A DNA stretch of 64,000 nt from Pseudomonas sp. MPC6 (GTDB lineage Bacteria; Pseudomonadota; Gammaproteobacteria; Pseudomonadales; Pseudomonadaceae): assembly GCF_006094435.1 (NCBI RefSeq), contig NZ_CP034783.1, positions 1,019,001-1,083,000 of the forward strand, given 5' to 3'. The position numbers and the translations under genes are program-made. A model generated the notes under the pieces. The model saw only the letters and a program-made list of their open reading frames with translations. It searched no databases and was not told the origin of the DNA. Below are positions 17,644-29,293 of the stretch, in pieces; position 1 is the stretch's first letter; each line of letters opens with the position of its first letter.

Positions 17644-18228
17644 TCAGGCCTTCTGGCTGTGCAGGTTTTTCATCGCGCGGTTCCATTCACCGGCGAGGAT
17701 ATCCGGCAGCACGCCGAGGGCAAAATCGATGCTGGCATCGAGTTTTTCCTGTTCGGCGCGTGGCGCACGACCCAGGACGAAATTTGAAACCATACTGGCA
17801 ACGCCCGGGTGGCCAATGCCAAGCCGCAAGCGGTGAAAGGTATTCTGATTGCCCAGTTGCGCGATGATGTCGCGCAACCCGTTGTGACCGCCATGGCCGC
17901 CGCCCTGTTTGAGCTTGGCAACGCCCGGAGGCAGGTCGAGTTCGTCGTGCGCCACGAGGATTTCTTCGGGCTTGATGCGGAAGAAACCGGCGAGTGCCGC
18001 TACGGCCTGGCCGCTGCGGTTCATGTACGTGGTGGGAATCAGCAGACGAACATCCTGACCCTGATGCGAATAGCGCCCGGTCAGGCCGAAATATTTGCGA
18101 TCCGCCACAAGGTTTACGCCCTGTGCGTTCGCGATGCGCTCAACAAAAAGGGCCCCTGCGTTATGCCGGGTCTGTTCGTATTCAGCGCCTGGATTTCCCA
18201 AGCCAACGATCAGTTTGATGGCAGTCAC
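17644..18228 (-). CDS. pth: Peptidyl-tRNA hydrolase
   Basis: 194 residues. Cleaves peptidyl-tRNA released from stalled ribosomes. Family motifs: [17 protein letters not shown] (catalytic His), [10 protein letters not shown] (Asn contact), [12 protein letters not shown] (Asp) and [13 protein letters not shown]. Full length. Located between rplY and ychF in the conserved order. Confidence 0.96.
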   Translation of the reverse strand: MTAIKLIVGLGNPGAEYEQTRHNAGALFVERIANAQGVNLVADRKYFGLTGRYSHQGQDVRLLIPTTYMNRSGQAVAALAGFFRIKPEEILVAHDELDLPPGVAKLKQGGGHGGHNGLRDIIAQLGNQNTFHRLRLGIGHPGVASMVSNFVLGRAPRAEQEKLDASIDFALGVLPDILAGEWNRAMKNLHSQKA

Positions 18229-18398
18229 GATAGGGGCCCTTCCTTGGAGTGGTGGATAACATCGCCGCGACCGGTGTGTGCGGCGAAAGTGGACGACAAG
18301 TGCTCATTTACCATTATGTAAACTCCGCGTTCTCGCCCGCTTTCTCGCTACGTTCCAGTCCGCGATGTTACTTGATCACTCCGGCATCGCAGAGTGAA

Positions 18399-19001
18399 TT
18401 ACTCTGCTGCGCCTTCTTCGGTAGCTTCTGGAGCAACACGTGGAGCGTGAACGTTGGCAACAGCCTTGTCGTCACCGTGTGCCAGAGCAACAAACTCAAC
18501 GCCTTTAGGGGCTTTGAGGTCGGACAGGTGAATGATCGAGCCGATTTCGGCGTCAGCCAGGTCGACTTCGATGAATTCAGGCAGGTCTTTTGGCAGGCAG
18601 GTCACTTCGATTTCCGAAACAACGTGCGAAATTTCGCCGCCTTTCTTGATCGGAGCTTCTTCACCAACAAAGTGTACAGGCACGATAGCGGTCAGCTTTT
18701 GACCAGCTACAACGCGTACGAAGTCAGCGTGCAACACGTGGCCTTTGGCCGGGTGACGCTGCAGAGCCTTGATGATTACGTTTTGCTTGGTGCCGCCAAC
18801 GTTCAGCTCGATGATGTGGCTGTAAGCCGCGTCGTTTTCGAGCAGTTTGGCAACTTCTTTAGCCAGCATGCTGATGGATTCAGGGGCTTTTTCGCCACCG
18901 TAAACTACAGCTGGTACCAGGCTTGCGAGACGACGCAGGCGGCGGCTCGCACCTTTCCCCAGGTCGGAACGCACTTCAGCATTCAGAGTAAATTCGTTCA
19001 T
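18399..19001 (-). CDS. rplY: 50S ribosomal protein L25 (Ctc-type)
   Basis: 200 residues starting [24 protein letters not shown]; an in-frame ATG at 19025 would overlap the upstream gap without a ribosome binding site. The N-terminal 90 residues are the 5S rRNA-binding L25 domain; the rest is the C-terminal extension of TL5/Ctc proteins, ending in an acidic tail. A 170-base gap, probably carrying a separate promoter, separates it from pth. Confidence 0.95.
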   Translation of the reverse strand: MNEFTLNAEVRSDLGKGASRRLRRLASLVPAVVYGGEKAPESISMLAKEVAKLLENDAAYSHIIELNVGGTKQNVIIKALQRHPAKGHVLHADFVRVVAGQKLTAIVPVHFVGEEAPIKKGGEISHVVSEIEVTCLPKDLPEFIEVDLADAEIGSIIHLSDLKAPKGVEFVALAHGDDKAVANVHAPRVAPEATEEGAAE

Positions 19002-19065
19002 GTTGTATCTCCAAAATAACCACATTCGCCCCAGCGTTTGCGACCAGCGCTAAAGGCGATATGGG

Positions 19066-19110
19066 CAAAAAAGCCCCGCCCCGACAGGAATGCCGGGGCG
19101 GGGCGCTTTT
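19066..19110 (-). terminator. Intrinsic terminator of prs
   Basis: Minus-strand stem GCCCCGCCCCGGCA/TGTCGGGGCGGGGC with short loop, then TTTTTT. Very stable; placed between prs and rplY, so rplY needs its own promoter or read-through. Confidence 0.88.
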
Positions 19111-19142
19111 CGTCAACGAGACATTCGAGAAGGGCAGGGCCC

Positions 19143-20084
19143 TTAGCGGAACATCGCGCTGATCGATTCTTCATTGCTGATGCGGCGGACCGCCTCGGCA
19201 ACTACCGGCGCGATATCCAGTTGACGGATACGCGAGCAGGCTTGAGCAGCAGCGGACAACGGGATGGTGTTAGTCACCACCAGTTCGTCCAGCATGGAAT
19301 TTTCAATGTTTTCGATCGCCCGACCGGACAGCACAGGGTGTGTGCAGTAGGCGAAAACCTTGGCAGCGCCATGCTCTTTCAGGGCCTTGGCCGCGTGGCA
19401 CAGGGTGCCGGCGGTATCGACCATGTCATCGACCAGAATACAGGTACGCCCTTCGACATCGCCGATGATATGCATCACTTCAGAGTGATTGGCTTTCTCA
19501 CGGCGTTTGTCGATGATCCCGAGGTCCACGCCCAGGGATTTGGCAACGGCACGTGCACGCACGACGCCACCAATGTCCGGGGACACGATCATCAGGTTTT
19601 CGAAGCGCTGATCTTCAATGTCATCCACCAGAACCGGGGAGCCGTAGATGTTATCTACCGGAATATCGAAGAAACCCTGGATTTGGTCAGCATGCAGATC
19701 AACCGTGAGAACACGATCGATGCCGACTACGGTAAGCATGTCAGCCACGACTTTCGCGCTGATAGCCACACGTGCGGAACGCGGACGGCGATCCTGACGG
19801 GCATAACCAAAGTAAGGAATTACAGCAGTGATACGAGTAGCCGAGGAGCGGCGGAAGGCATCAGCCATCACTACCAGTTCCATCAGGTTATCGTTCGTCG
19901 GAGCGCAAGTCGGCTGAATAATGAAGACATCTTTACCGCGGACGTTTTCATTGATCTCGGCAGTAATTTCGCCGTCGGAAAACTTGCCGACAGAGATGTC
20001 ACCGAGAGGGATATGCAGCTGACGTACAACACGCCGAGCCAGATCGGGGTTAGCATTCCCCGTAAAGACCATCATCTTGGACAC
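19143..20084 (-). CDS. prs: Ribose-phosphate pyrophosphokinase (PRPP synthetase)
   Basis: 313 residues from a GTG start with TAGG upstream. Makes PRPP from ribose 5-phosphate and ATP. Signatures: [18 protein letters not shown], the PRPP loop [16 protein letters not shown] and [12 protein letters not shown]. It lies immediately downstream of tRNA-Gln, the conserved gamma-proteobacterial order ispE - tRNA-Gln - prs - rplY - pth - ychF. PRPP is also used by the upp and hpt products encoded 20 kb away. Confidence 0.97.
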   Translation of the reverse strand: MSKMMVFTGNANPDLARRVVRQLHIPLGDISVGKFSDGEITAEINENVRGKDVFIIQPTCAPTNDNLMELVVMADAFRRSSATRITAVIPYFGYARQDRRPRSARVAISAKVVADMLTVVGIDRVLTVDLHADQIQGFFDIPVDNIYGSPVLVDDIEDQRFENLMIVSPDIGGVVRARAVAKSLGVDLGIIDKRREKANHSEVMHIIGDVEGRTCILVDDMVDTAGTLCHAAKALKEHGAAKVFAYCTHPVLSGRAIENIENSMLDELVVTNTIPLSAAAQACSRIRQLDIAPVVAEAVRRISNEESISAMFR

Positions 20085-20129
20085 GCGCAGTACCTAGAGG
20101 CTGAGGGTAACCTGGATGAGTATAGAAAA

Positions 20130-20204
20130 TGGCAGGGGCGGCTGGATTCGAACCAACGCATGGCAGGATCAAAACCTGCTGCCTTACCGCTTGGCGACGC
20201 CCCT
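20130..20204 (-). tRNA. tRNA-Gln (TTG)
   Basis: 75 bases with encoded CCA. Acceptor AGGGGCG/CGCCCCT, D-arm TCGCCAAGCGGTAAGGC, anticodon loop TTTTGAT, T-arm GGTTCGAATCC. Sits between ispE and prs, as in other pseudomonads. Confidence 0.96.
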
Positions 20205-20240
20205 GTATCTGTTGCAACGAGTACCCAGTACTCGGTTCCT

Positions 20241-21092
20241 TTAGAGCAGACTTTGCAGCTTGCGATGCAACATCGAAACGTTGCTTCCTTTTGCTACAAA
20301 CCCTGTAAGGGTCTCTGTAAGAAGGGCCGAGACTTTATCAGCTTCAGCTTTGCTTGGGAAGCCCCCAAACACACAACTTCCAGTTCCGGTGAGTTTTGCT
20401 TCGGTAAATTTACCTAACAAATCCAATGCGTTACGTACATCTGGGTAACGCCTTGCTACCACCGGTAAGCAGTCATTTCGACTGTTTCCCTTGGGAACGG
20501 GGCGCACTTTAATGGGAGAAGAGTTACGTGTCAACAACGGATCTGAAAAAATTTCTGCTGTACTTACAGATACTTGCGGCACAAGCACGAGATACCAAGG
20601 TTCTTCGGGGTCTACAGGGGTCAGTTTTTCCCCGACGCCTTCGGCAAAAGCCGCGTGTCCACGCACGAAAACCGGGACGTCGGCGCCCAGCGTCAGGCCC
20701 AGCACGGCCAGTCGATTCTCATCCCAGCCCAGTTGCCAGAGATGATTCAAGCCGAGCAATGTCGTCGCGGCATTGGAGCTGCCGCCACCGATTCCACCGC
20801 CCATGGGCAGGATTTTTTCGATCCAGATGTCGATGCCGAGCGAACAGCCGGATTGCTCCTGAAGTTTTTTTGCCGCCCGCACGATCAGATTACTGTCGTG
20901 CGGTACACCTTCGAATTCGGTGTGCAAACGAATCACGCCATCGTCGCGCACGGCAAAGGTGATTTCATCGCCGTAATCGAGAAACTGAAAAATGGTCTGC
21001 AACTCGTGGTAACCGTCTTCACGGCGACCGAGGATGTGCAGCATCAGATTGAGTTTGGCCGGGGAGGGCAGCGTCAAGCGCGGGGCGGTCAT
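20241..21092 (-). CDS. ispE: 4-diphosphocytidyl-2-C-methyl-D-erythritol kinase
   Basis: 283 residues starting [18 protein letters not shown] at 21092, eight bases after a GGGGCAG ribosome binding site; the frame is open to 21122 inside lolB. GHMP kinase of the non-mevalonate isoprenoid pathway. The ATP loop [14 protein letters not shown] is near residue 95, and [20 protein letters not shown] is the N-terminal signature. It starts two bases after the lolB stop. Confidence 0.95.
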   Translation of the reverse strand: MTAPRLTLPSPAKLNLMLHILGRREDGYHELQTIFQFLDYGDEITFAVRDDGVIRLHTEFEGVPHDSNLIVRAAKKLQEQSGCSLGIDIWIEKILPMGGGIGGGSSNAATTLLGLNHLWQLGWDENRLAVLGLTLGADVPVFVRGHAAFAEGVGEKLTPVDPEEPWYLVLVPQVSVSTAEIFSDPLLTRNSSPIKVRPVPKGNSRNDCLPVVARRYPDVRNALDLLGKFTEAKLTGTGSCVFGGFPSKAEADKVSALLTETLTGFVAKGSNVSMLHRKLQSLL

Positions 21093-21094
21093 GG

Positions 21095-21706
21095 TCACTG
21101 CCCCAGTTTGCGCGGTTGCCATTCCTTGATCACCAGCGTGACATCAAGGTCGGTGCCATGCAGTTTGATCCGCTCGGGCAGCCAATAGCCGTTTTGTTCG
21201 GCGTAGCTGAGGTACTCCACCTGCCAGCCATCCTGTTCGAGATTGGCCAGACGGCTGTCGGTGTCCAGGGTCAGGCGACTTTTGCTGTCCGGGGCCGGAA
21301 GCCCGCGCACCCACCAGGCCAGATTGGACACCGGCAACTTCCAGCCGAGCTGTTCTTCGAGCAGCGCTTCCGGAGACGTCGCGTCATAGCGGCCCTGGTT
21401 GGCGACTTCCAGTGAGACTTTGCCGGGGCGCCCGGTCAAGCGCGCCGCACCGCGACCCAGGGGGCCTGACAGGCGGATGTCGTAGTAGTCCTGACGCTGC
21501 AACCAGAACAAGGTGCCGCTGCCGGAGTCTTTGGGGGCGCGGATGCCGATCTTGCCGTTGATCTGCCAGCCATCAAGCGCCGTAAGCTGCTGTTTGTACT
21601 CGCGCCATTGGGCCGGGTTGCCTTGGCCCTGGACCGATTCGCGGGCACCGAAGCCCGCGCAACCGGCGAGCAGGGCGATGAAGCTGAAAACGATGAGGTG
21701 GCGCAT
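21095..21706 (-). CDS. lolB: LolB, outer-membrane lipoprotein insertion receptor
   Basis: 203 residues from MRHLIVFSF; a second ATG two codons earlier (21712) is possible. Lipoprotein signal with lipobox LLAGC. LolB accepts lipoproteins from LolA and inserts them in the outer membrane. [24 protein letters not shown] and [18 protein letters not shown] match the LolB barrel. It sits between the TPR lipoprotein gene (10-base gap) and ispE, the conserved lolB-ispE order. Confidence 0.93.
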   Translation of the reverse strand: MRHLIVFSFIALLAGCAGFGARESVQGQGNPAQWREYKQQLTALDGWQINGKIGIRAPKDSGSGTLFWLQRQDYYDIRLSGPLGRGAARLTGRPGKVSLEVANQGRYDATSPEALLEEQLGWKLPVSNLAWWVRGLPAPDSKSRLTLDTDSRLANLEQDGWQVEYLSYAEQNGYWLPERIKLHGTDLDVTLVIKEWQPRKLGQ

Positions 21707-21716
21707 GAACATAAAT

Positions 21717-23441
21717 TTAAAGAGTCTCTGAACCGGTCAGGCGCTTGATGGTGCTGCGCAGGGTAGGGCTGTCGGGCTGCTCCTTGAGGAACTTGCCCCA
21801 GATTTGCTTGGCTTCGCGTTGCTTGCCGTTGGCCCACAGGACCTCGCCCAGGTGAGCGGCGACTTCCTGGTCGGGAAAGCGCTCCAGGGCCTGGCGCAAG
21901 TAACGTTCGGCTTCATCGAGATTGCCCAGGCGGTAATGCACCCAGCCGAGGCTGTCGAGTACCGCCGGGTCTTCCGGATTGATCTGGTGCGCCTGTTCGA
22001 TCAGAGCCTTGGCTTCGGCGTAACGCGTCGTTCGGTCGGACAGGGTATAACCGAGGGCGTTGAGTGCCATCGCGTTGTCCGGGTCGCGCTTGATGATCAG
22101 CCGCAGGTCTTTTTCCATCTGCGCCAGGTCATTGCGTTTCTCTGCCTGCATGGCGCGGGTGTATAGCAGATTCAAGTCGTCCGGGTTTTGCTGCAAGGCT
22201 TGGTGCAAGACGTTCCAGGCCTTGTCCCCCTGTTTGTTGGCAGCCAGGGTTTCAGCTTCGATCAAATACAGCTGAATCACGTAATCGGGCTGTTCATCGC
22301 GCTCTGCCGCCAAACGGCGTTGGGCTTCGGCGGTCTTGCCGTTATTGATCAGGATATCCGCCTGACGCAATTGTGCCGGCAGGTAATCGTTACCGGGTTT
22401 GACCTGGGCGTACTCGATCAGTGCACCTTGGGGGTCATTACGCTCTTCCGCGATACGGCCGAGGTTCAAGTGAGCCGAATCGACATGGCTGTCCCGGGCG
22501 ATCAGGTCTTCCAGATAACCCTTGGCCTCGTCCCAGGCCTTGGCTTCCAGACACACCAGTGCCAGCGAATAACGCAGTTCGTCGTCTTCCGGGTACTGCT
22601 GCACCAGGCTCGAGAACTCGACCTTGGCATCGGCTATGCGGTCCTGTTCGACCAGCATGCGTGCGTAGGTCAGGCGCAGGCGTTTGTCGTCCGGGTACTG
22701 CTTGATGCTTTTTTTCAGCAGCGGCAAGGCTTCATCGCCACGATCGAGCGATTGCAGCAGGCGTGCGCGCAGCAGGATCGGGGCAATTTCGCCCTCGTCC
22801 GGAGGATTGTCTTCCAGCAGGCTCAGCGCGCCCTTGGCGTCACCGTCCTGTTGCAACAGCAAGGCCTTGCCGAAAATCAGCTGGCTGTTGTTCGGGTGGC
22901 GCTGCAACAGGCGGTCGAAACTTTTCATCAAGCCGTTGCGCGTGTCCTGATCGGTATCGGCCGCAGACAGAGCGAGGAAGTCGAAATGCGTGTCGCCCTT
23001 GCCTTGCAGGACTTTCTCCATATAGAGCATCGAATCGTCATAACGCCCGGCGCGAGCCAGCTGCACCGCAGCGGCCCGTTGCGCCTCGAGGTCGTCCGGG
23101 GCGTTTTTCGCCCAGATCAGCGCGGTGTCCAGCGCGGCCTGATCGGCGCCCAGGTACTCGGCGATACGGAATGCTCGCTCGGAAATGCCCGGATCCTGGG
23201 TGTTGATCGCCTGGGTCACGTAGTTGTCCAAGGCAATGTCGAAGCGATTGCGCTGGCCAGCCAGTTCGGCGCTCAACAGGCTGAAGACGGTATCTTCGCT
23301 GAACGAGCTGTAAACCTTGGGCTTTTCAGGGGCCGGAGTGCTGTCTTCGACCGGCGGCGTACCGTCCGGCGAAACGGGTGCCAAAGCCTGGCAGCCGCTG
23401 AGGAAGACAAAAGCGAGGAGCAACGCGGAGGATCTATTCAT
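21717..23441 (-). CDS. Tetratricopeptide-repeat outer-membrane lipoprotein
   Basis: 574 residues. Signal peptide with lipobox FLSGC, a short Pro-rich linker, then TPR-like helices over nearly the whole length; clear repeats include [21 protein letters not shown] and [25 protein letters not shown] segments near the C-terminus. Its place directly upstream of lolB is conserved in Pseudomonas, suggesting a link to envelope assembly, but the molecular function is unknown. Confidence 0.85.
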   Translation of the reverse strand: MNRSSALLLAFVFLSGCQALAPVSPDGTPPVEDSTPAPEKPKVYSSFSEDTVFSLLSAELAGQRNRFDIALDNYVTQAINTQDPGISERAFRIAEYLGADQAALDTALIWAKNAPDDLEAQRAAAVQLARAGRYDDSMLYMEKVLQGKGDTHFDFLALSAADTDQDTRNGLMKSFDRLLQRHPNNSQLIFGKALLLQQDGDAKGALSLLEDNPPDEGEIAPILLRARLLQSLDRGDEALPLLKKSIKQYPDDKRLRLTYARMLVEQDRIADAKVEFSSLVQQYPEDDELRYSLALVCLEAKAWDEAKGYLEDLIARDSHVDSAHLNLGRIAEERNDPQGALIEYAQVKPGNDYLPAQLRQADILINNGKTAEAQRRLAAERDEQPDYVIQLYLIEAETLAANKQGDKAWNVLHQALQQNPDDLNLLYTRAMQAEKRNDLAQMEKDLRLIIKRDPDNAMALNALGYTLSDRTTRYAEAKALIEQAHQINPEDPAVLDSLGWVHYRLGNLDEAERYLRQALERFPDQEVAAHLGEVLWANGKQREAKQIWGKFLKEQPDSPTLRSTIKRLTGSETL

Positions 23442-23551
23442 ATAGGAAGAGGACGACTAACCTGCGGTCGGATCATCATGACACAAGCCTTCGGCCAAAC
23501 ATAACCGACCCGCCATTTTCCCCTGTATGCCGGTCCTGTGTACACCGATCC

Positions 23552-23640
23552 CCTGTAGGAACTGGCTTGCCAGCGAAGGCGTCTTCAAGGGCGCTGCAAG
23601 ACTGGAGGCCGCCTTCGCTGGCAAGCCAGCTCCTACACAG
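23552..23640. repeat. REP-type inverted pair
   Basis: CTGTAGGAACTGGCTTGCC ... GGCAAGCCAGCTCCTACA with the GCGAAGGCGTC / GCCTTCGC inner parts; two facing REP units between divergent genes (TPR lipoprotein and hemA). Confidence 0.85.
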
Positions 23641-23791
23641 GGGGCGGCGGCGGTGGGTCGGTGGGGTCATGTAAACGAGAAGCGCTCGCACGCCTGGCTT
23701 TCGCCTGCCGGGCCAATAGAGATCGAGTAGTTGTTCTCGTTGTGTCGAAGTAGGACAATTGCCGGCTTCACGTCACCATCAGCGACCTTGA

Positions 23792-25081
23792 ATGGCCTTC
23801 CTTGCACTCGGTATCAACCACAAGACTGCTTCAGTAGACGTCCGCGAGCGCGTGGCCTTTACCCCTGAGCAGCTGGTGGAGGCCTTGCAGCAGCTCTGCC
23901 GACTCACCGACAGCCGCGAAGCTGCGATCCTCTCCACCTGCAATCGCAGTGAACTCTATATAGAGCAGGATCACCTTTCGGCTGACATCATCTTGCGCTG
24001 GCTGGCCGATTATCACCATTTGAGCCTCGAAGAGCTGCGCGCGAGCGCTTATGTGCACGAAGATGATGCGGCAGTTCGTCACATGATGCGGGTGGCCTCC
24101 GGGCTCGATTCGCTGGTGTTGGGCGAACCGCAGATTCTCGGTCAGATGAAATCGGCCTACGCCGTGGCCCGCGAGGCGGGCACCATCGGTCCGTTGCTCG
24201 GACGGCTGTTCCAGGCCACGTTCAATGCGGCCAAACAGGTGCGCACCGACACTGCCATCGGTGAAAATCCGGTGTCCGTGGCGTTTGCCGCGGTCAGCCT
24301 GGCCAAACAGATTTTCAGCGACCTGCAACGCAGCCAGGCCTTGCTGATCGGCGCCGGCGAGACCATTACCCTGGTCGCCCGCCATCTGCATGAGTTGGGC
24401 GTGAAGCGCATCGTGGTCGCCAACCGGACGCTGGAGCGCGCAAGCATCCTGGCCGAGCAGTTCGGCGCCCATGCGGTGTTGCTCTCGGACATCCCGGCGG
24501 AACTGGTGCGCAGCGACATCGTCATCAGCTCCACCGCCAGCCAGTTGCCGATCCTGGGCAAGGGCGCGGTGGAAAGCGCCTTGAAGTTGCGCAAGCACAA
24601 GCCGATCTTCATGGTGGACATCGCCGTCCCCCGGGATATCGAGCCGGAAGTCGGCGAACTGGACGACGTGTACCTGTACAGCGTCGACGATCTCCACGAA
24701 GTGGTCGCCGAAAACCTCAAGAGCCGTCAGGGCGCAGCCCAGGCGGCGGAGGAGATGGTTTCGATCGGTGCCGAAGACTTCATGATCCGCCTGCGCGAAC
24801 TGGCGGCGGTGGATGTGCTCAAGGCCTATCGTCAACAAAGCGAGCGCCTGCGCGACGAAGAATTAATCAAGGCCCAGCGGATGCTGGCTAACGGCAGCAA
24901 CGCCGAAGACGTGCTGGTGCAGCTGGCACGCGGCCTGACCAATAAACTCTTGCACGCCCCGAGCGTGCAATTGAAAAAGCTCTCTGCCGAAGGTCGCCTC
25001 GATGCGCTGGCCATGGCCCAGGAACTCTTTGCCCTCGGTGAGGGCTCATCGGATAGCTTTTCGGATAAGAAACCGCAATGA
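23792..25081 (+). CDS. hemA: Glutamyl-tRNA reductase
   Basis: 429 residues. Reduces glutamyl-tRNA with NADPH to glutamate-1-semialdehyde, the first step of tetrapyrrole synthesis. N-terminus [18 protein letters not shown]; catalytic Cys in [10 protein letters not shown] near residue 50; [22 protein letters not shown] domain [15 protein letters not shown]. It overlaps prfA by four bases (ATGA). It diverges from the TPR-lolB-ispE operon, as in other gamma-proteobacteria. Confidence 0.97.
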   Translation: MAFLALGINHKTASVDVRERVAFTPEQLVEALQQLCRLTDSREAAILSTCNRSELYIEQDHLSADIILRWLADYHHLSLEELRASAYVHEDDAAVRHMMRVASGLDSLVLGEPQILGQMKSAYAVAREAGTIGPLLGRLFQATFNAAKQVRTDTAIGENPVSVAFAAVSLAKQIFSDLQRSQALLIGAGETITLVARHLHELGVKRIVVANRTLERASILAEQFGAHAVLLSDIPAELVRSDIVISSTASQLPILGKGAVESALKLRKHKPIFMVDIAVPRDIEPEVGELDDVYLYSVDDLHEVVAENLKSRQGAAQAAEEMVSIGAEDFMIRLRELAAVDVLKAYRQQSERLRDEELIKAQRMLANGSNAEDVLVQLARGLTNKLLHAPSVQLKKLSAEGRLDALAMAQELFALGEGSSDSFSDKKPQ

Positions 25082-26160
25082 AAGCGTCACTGCTCAATAA
25101 GCTGGACATCCTCCAGGACCGTTTCGAGGAATTGACTGCCTTGCTTGGCGATGGCGAGGTCATTTCCGATCAGGCCAAATTCCGCACCTATTCCAAGGAA
25201 TATGCGGAAATCGAGCCGATTGTCGAAGCCTATAAACAGTTGCTCAAAGTGCAAGGCGACCTCGAAGGCGCCCAGGCGCTGCTCAAGGACAGCGACCCGG
25301 ACATGCGCGAAATGGCCGTGGAAGAAGTCCGCGAAACCAAAGAGCAACTGATCGAAATCGAAGCCAGCCTGCAACGCATGCTGCTGCCCAAGGATCCGAA
25401 CGACGGCCGTAACGTGTTCCTCGAAATCCGCGCCGGCACCGGCGGTGACGAGGCGGCGATTTTCTCCGGCGACCTGTTCCGCATGTATTCGCGTTACGCC
25501 GAGCGGCGTGGCTGGCGGGTAGAAATTCTCTCGGAGAACATCGGCGAACATGGCGGCTTCAAAGAAGTCATCGCCCGGGTCGAAGGCGACAACGTCTACG
25601 GCAAGCTGAAGTTCGAATCCGGTGCACACCGCGTGCAGCGGGTTCCGGCCACTGAATCCCAGGGGCGTATCCACACCTCGGCGTGCACCGTGGCGGTATT
25701 GCCCGAACCGGACGAGCAGGAAGCAATCGAGATCAACCCGTCCGATTTGCGGATCGATACCTACAAGTCCTCCGGTGCCGGCGGTCAGCACGTCAACAAG
25801 ACCGATTCGGCGATCCGCATCACCCACTTGCCGTCCGGCATCGTCGTCGAATGCCAGGAAGAACGTTCCCAGCACAAGAACCGCGCACGGGCGATGTCCT
25901 GGTTGTCGGCCAAGCTCAACGACCAGCAGACCAGTGCTGCCGCCAATGCCATTGCCAGCGAGCGCAAATTGCTGGTGGGCTCGGGCGATCGCTCCGAACG
26001 GATCCGCACCTATAACTTTGCCCAGGGCCGGGTCACTGACCATCGGGTCAACCTGACGCTGTATTCCCTCGACGAAATCCTCGCGGGTGGTGTCGATGCG
26101 GTGATCGAGCCGTTGCTGGCCGAGTACCAGGCCGATCAACTGGCGGCCATAGGTGAGTAA
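25078..26160 (+). CDS. prfA: Peptide chain release factor 1
   Basis: 360 residues. Reads UAA and UAG stop codons. GGQ catalytic loop in [15 protein letters not shown] near residue 235, and the PxT-type recognition region [13 protein letters not shown]. The glutamine of GGQ is methylated by PrmC, encoded by the next gene, which starts directly after the stop. Confidence 0.98.
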   Translation: MKASLLNKLDILQDRFEELTALLGDGEVISDQAKFRTYSKEYAEIEPIVEAYKQLLKVQGDLEGAQALLKDSDPDMREMAVEEVRETKEQLIEIEASLQRMLLPKDPNDGRNVFLEIRAGTGGDEAAIFSGDLFRMYSRYAERRGWRVEILSENIGEHGGFKEVIARVEGDNVYGKLKFESGAHRVQRVPATESQGRIHTSACTVAVLPEPDEQEAIEINPSDLRIDTYKSSGAGGQHVNKTDSAIRITHLPSGIVVECQEERSQHKNRARAMSWLSAKLNDQQTSAAANAIASERKLLVGSGDRSERIRTYNFAQGRVTDHRVNLTLYSLDEILAGGVDAVIEPLLAEYQADQLAAIGE

Positions 26161-26991
26161 ATGACGATCATTGCCAGTTTGTTGCGCGCCGCCGAGTTGC
26201 CCGACTCGCCCACGGCGCGCCTGGATGCCGAATTGCTGCTGGCCGCGGCCTTGGGCAAATCCCGCAGCTTCCTGCACACCTGGCCGGAACGCATCGTCCC
26301 GAGCGACGCCGCATTGACCTTTGCCGGGTTTTTGCAGCGTCGTCGTGGCGGAGAACCGGTGGCGTACATTCTTGGCCAGCAAGGTTTCTGGAAGCTCGAT
26401 CTGGAAGTGGCGCCGCACACGCTGATCCCGCGCCCGGACACCGAGCTGCTGGTGGAAGCCGCGCTGGAATTGCTGCCGGCGACCCCAGCCAGTGTGCTCG
26501 ATCTGGGCACCGGCAGCGGCGCCATCGCCCTGGCCCTGGCCAGCGAGCGTCCGGCGTGGAAGGTCACGGCCGTGGATCGCGTGCTTGAAGCCGTAGCCCT
26601 GGCCGAGCGCAATCGGCTGCGCCTGCACCTGAACAATGCCACGGTACTGAGCAGTCATTGGTTCAGCGCGCTGCAAGGCCAGCGCTTTCAACTGATCATC
26701 AGCAACCCGCCCTATATCGCGTCCGCCGATCCGCATCTGATCGAGGGCGACGTTCGCTTCGAACCGGCCAGTGCCCTGGTGGCCGGTGTCGACGGGCTCG
26801 ACGACCTGCGTCTGATCGTCGCCCAGGCGCCGGATTATCTTGAAGCGGGTGGCTGGCTGATGCTCGAACATGGTTATGATCAAGCCGCTGCGGTGCGCGA
26901 TTTGCTGTTGGACCGCGGCTTTGAACAGGTTCACAGCCGCACCGATCTGGGCGGTCACGAACGCATCAGTCTGGGGTGCCTGCCGTGCTGA
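26161..26991 (+). CDS. prmC: Release factor glutamine methyltransferase
   Basis: 276 residues. SAM-dependent N5-methylation of the GGQ glutamine in RF1 and RF2. SAM motif VLDLGTGSGAIALALA near residue 115 and catalytic NPPYIA near residue 181, with the upstream LIPRPDTELLVE. Adjacent to its substrate gene prfA with no gap. Confidence 0.96.
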   Translation: MTIIASLLRAAELPDSPTARLDAELLLAAALGKSRSFLHTWPERIVPSDAALTFAGFLQRRRGGEPVAYILGQQGFWKLDLEVAPHTLIPRPDTELLVEAALELLPATPASVLDLGTGSGAIALALASERPAWKVTAVDRVLEAVALAERNRLRLHLNNATVLSSHWFSALQGQRFQLIISNPPYIASADPHLIEGDVRFEPASALVAGVDGLDDLRLIVAQAPDYLEAGGWLMLEHGYDQAAAVRDLLLDRGFEQVHSRTDLGGHERISLGCLPC

Positions 26992-27740
26992 ATGATCAGG
27001 AATTGTTGCGCTACAGTCGGCAGATCCTGTTGCAACACGTCGACATCGACGGTCAGTTGCGACTCAAGCAAAGCCGCGTGTTGATCATCGGTCTTGGCGG
27101 TCTTGGCTCACCGGTGGCGCTGTACCTGGCCGCTGCCGGGGTCGGTGAACTGCATCTGGCGGACTTCGACAGCGTCGACCTGACCAATCTGCAACGCCAG
27201 ATCATCCATGACACGGATAGCGTCGGGGTCAGCAAGGTCGAATCGGCCATCCGTCGTCTAGGCGCGATCAATCCCGAGATTCGGTTGATTGCCCACCGCG
27301 CGGCGCTGGACGAAGATTCCCTGGCCGCTGCCGTGGGCGCAGTGGATCTGGTGCTGGACTGCTCGGATAATTTCTCCACCCGTGAAGCGGTCAACGCGGC
27401 CTGCGTGGCTGCGCGCAAGCCGTTGGTCAGCGGCGCGGCGATTCGCCTCGAAGGGCAATTGTCGGTGTTCGACCCACGCCGCGCGGAAAGTCCGTGCTAC
27501 CACTGTTTGTACGGGCACGGCAGCGAAGCCGAACTGACGTGCAGCGAAGCCGGCGTGCTCGGGCCTCTGGTCGGGCTGGTGGGCAGCCTCCAGGCGCTGG
27601 AAGCGATGAAACTGTTGGTGGGTTTCGGCGAGCCGCTGGTGGGGCGCCTGTTGTTGATCGATGCCTTGGGCACGCGCTTCCGTGAACTGCGGGTCAAACG
27701 TGATCCGGGTTGCAGCGTTTGTGGTACTGCCCATGCGTGA
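26985..27740 (+). CDS. moeB: Molybdopterin-synthase adenylyltransferase MoeB
   Basis: 251 residues from the GTG at 26985 ([16 protein letters not shown]); an earlier GTG at 26976 adds three residues. E1-like enzyme that adenylates the C-terminus of MoaD. Nucleotide loop [21 protein letters not shown], the RQ pair in [15 protein letters not shown], and zinc cysteines CYHC and CSVC. No C-terminal rhodanese domain. Overlaps prmC and murI by a few bases. Confidence 0.93.
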   Translation: MLNDQELLRYSRQILLQHVDIDGQLRLKQSRVLIIGLGGLGSPVALYLAAAGVGELHLADFDSVDLTNLQRQIIHDTDSVGVSKVESAIRRLGAINPEIRLIAHRAALDEDSLAAAVGAVDLVLDCSDNFSTREAVNAACVAARKPLVSGAAIRLEGQLSVFDPRRAESPCYHCLYGHGSEAELTCSEAGVLGPLVGLVGSLQALEAMKLLVGFGEPLVGRLLLIDALGTRFRELRVKRDPGCSVCGTAHA

Positions 27741-28524
27741 AGCGCCAATCGGCGTGTTCGACTCCGGCGTCGGAGGGCTTTCGGTGCTGGCCGAGATCCA
27801 GCGTTTATTGCCCAATGAGTCACTGCTGTACGTGGCCGATTGCGGGAATATTCCCTACGGCGAAAAAACCCCGGAGTTCATCCGACACCGTTGCAGTGTC
27901 ATGGCCGAATTTTTTCAGCAGCAGGGTGCCAAGGCCCTGGTGCTGGCGTGCAACACGGCCACGGTCGCCGGGGTTGCGGATTTGCGGCGCGATTATCCCC
28001 AGTGGCCGATAGTCGGCATGGAGCCGGCGGTCAAACCCGCCGCGGCAGCTACCCGCAGTGGCGTGGTCGGTGTCCTGGCCACCACCGGCACGTTGCAGAG
28101 TGCCAAATTTGCCGCGCTACTCGATCGTTTCGCCACGGATATCCGGGTGATCACTCAGCCTTGTCCCGGGCTGGTGGAGCTGATTGAAAACGGTGATCTG
28201 CACAGCCCTGCCCTGCGTGAGTTGCTGGCCAGGTATGTCGGGCCCCTGCTTGCCGCGGGTTGCGACACGATAATTCTCGGCTGCACGCATTACCCCTTCT
28301 TAAAGCCGTTGCTAAAGCAGATGATCCCTGAGGACATCAGCTTGATCGACACCGGCGCCGCGGTGGCACGGCAACTACAGCGCCTGTTGACCGAGCGCGA
28401 ATTGCTCGCTGATGGAGCTGCTCGCGCTGCGCAGTTCTGGACGAGTGCCGATCCTGAGCATTTTCGAAATATCTTGCCGATCCTGTGGAATACCTCTGGT
28501 GTTGTGCGAAGCTTCAATCAGTAG
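27733..28524 (+). CDS. murI: Glutamate racemase
   Basis: 263 residues from the ATG at 27733, inside the end of moeB. Converts L- to D-glutamate for peptidoglycan. Motifs: [22 protein letters not shown], the first catalytic cysteine in ACNTATVAG and the second in [10 protein letters not shown]. Last gene of the hemA-prfA-prmC-moeB-murI operon. Confidence 0.96.
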   Translation: MREAPIGVFDSGVGGLSVLAEIQRLLPNESLLYVADCGNIPYGEKTPEFIRHRCSVMAEFFQQQGAKALVLACNTATVAGVADLRRDYPQWPIVGMEPAVKPAAAATRSGVVGVLATTGTLQSAKFAALLDRFATDIRVITQPCPGLVELIENGDLHSPALRELLARYVGPLLAAGCDTIILGCTHYPFLKPLLKQMIPEDISLIDTGAAVARQLQRLLTERELLADGAARAAQFWTSADPEHFRNILPILWNTSGVVRSFNQ

Positions 28525-28648
28525 ATAAATCTTGGGGAAATCGAATAATCGGGATGAACTTCTGATTAAACGTCGACTTCTATAGTTTTAGTTCTATTGA
28601 GAACCACAAAAAAATCACACGATACTCGTTCGGAAAAGGATGTTTCTA

Positions 28649-29167
28649 ATGAAGCGACTATTCTGTTTGGCCGCGATTGCGGCCGCACTGATGGGGCACA
28701 GTTTTACTGCTCAGGCGGCAGGCGTAGAGTTCGCGGTCGGCCAGACCAGCGAGTCGACCATGACTTATCGGCTGGGCATGCAGATCGATTGGGACCAGAG
28801 CTGGCTGCAAAGTGACGTCGGTCGTTTGACCGGTTACTGGAGTGGCGCCTACACCTATTGGGAAGGCGACAAGAGTTCCAGCAACCACAGCCTGTCGTTT
28901 TCGCCGGTGTTGGTTTACGAGTTTGCCGGACAGAACGTCAAGCCGTACGTGGAGGTGGGCGTTGGCGTAGCGGCGTTCGCCAATACCGAAGTCGAAAACA
29001 ACCAGCTCGGCAATGCGTTCCAGTTTGAAGACCGGTTCGGCTTTGGCCTGCGCTTTGCGGGCGGACATGAAGTCGGGATTCGTGCGACGCACTACTCCAA
29101 TGCCGGGATCAGCAGCCCTAACAACGGGGTGGAAAGTTACGCGCTGCATTACACGATGCCGTTGTAA
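28649..29167 (+). CDS. pagL: Lipid A 3-O-deacylase PagL
   Basis: 172 residues from the ATG at 28649 (AAAAGGA eight bases upstream). Signal peptide ending TAQA; the mature part is an eight-stranded outer-membrane barrel. The catalytic His-Ser pair is in RATHYSNAGISSPNNG, and the C-terminus ends in alternating hydrophobic residues with aromatic positions. PagL removes the 3-O acyl chain of lipid A and lowers its endotoxic activity. The upstream 120 bases are AT-rich, which suggests separate regulation from murI. Confidence 0.92.
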   Translation: MKRLFCLAAIAAALMGHSFTAQAAGVEFAVGQTSESTMTYRLGMQIDWDQSWLQSDVGRLTGYWSGAYTYWEGDKSSSNHSLSFSPVLVYEFAGQNVKPYVEVGVGVAAFANTEVENNQLGNAFQFEDRFGFGLRFAGGHEVGIRATHYSNAGISSPNNGVESYALHYTMPL

Positions 29168-29183
29168 CCCTCGGCGCTGTTCT

Positions 29184-29278
29184 TGTAGGAGCTGGCTTGC
29201 CAGCGAAGGCGATGGGTCAGTTTTAATACATGTGTCGACTGACACACCGCTTTCGCCGGCAAGCCAGCTCCTACAGGT
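29184..29278. repeat. REP-type inverted pair
   Basis: TGTAGGAGCTGGCTTGCC AGCGAAGGCG and the facing CGCTTTCGCCGGCAAGCC AGCTCCTACAGG. Confidence 0.85.
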
Positions 29279-29293
29279 CTGCGGTGGTTTGAC

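Noticed and set aside
20130..20204. tRNA-Gln as a possible integration site of a genomic island
   Set aside because: No integrase, direct repeat or foreign genes on either side; the order ispE - tRNA-Gln - prs is the conserved chromosomal one.
25087..26958. 623-residue open frame on the minus strand
   Set aside because: It lies fully antisense to prfA and prmC, which are unmistakable. Long antisense frames are common in GC-rich codon-biased genes.
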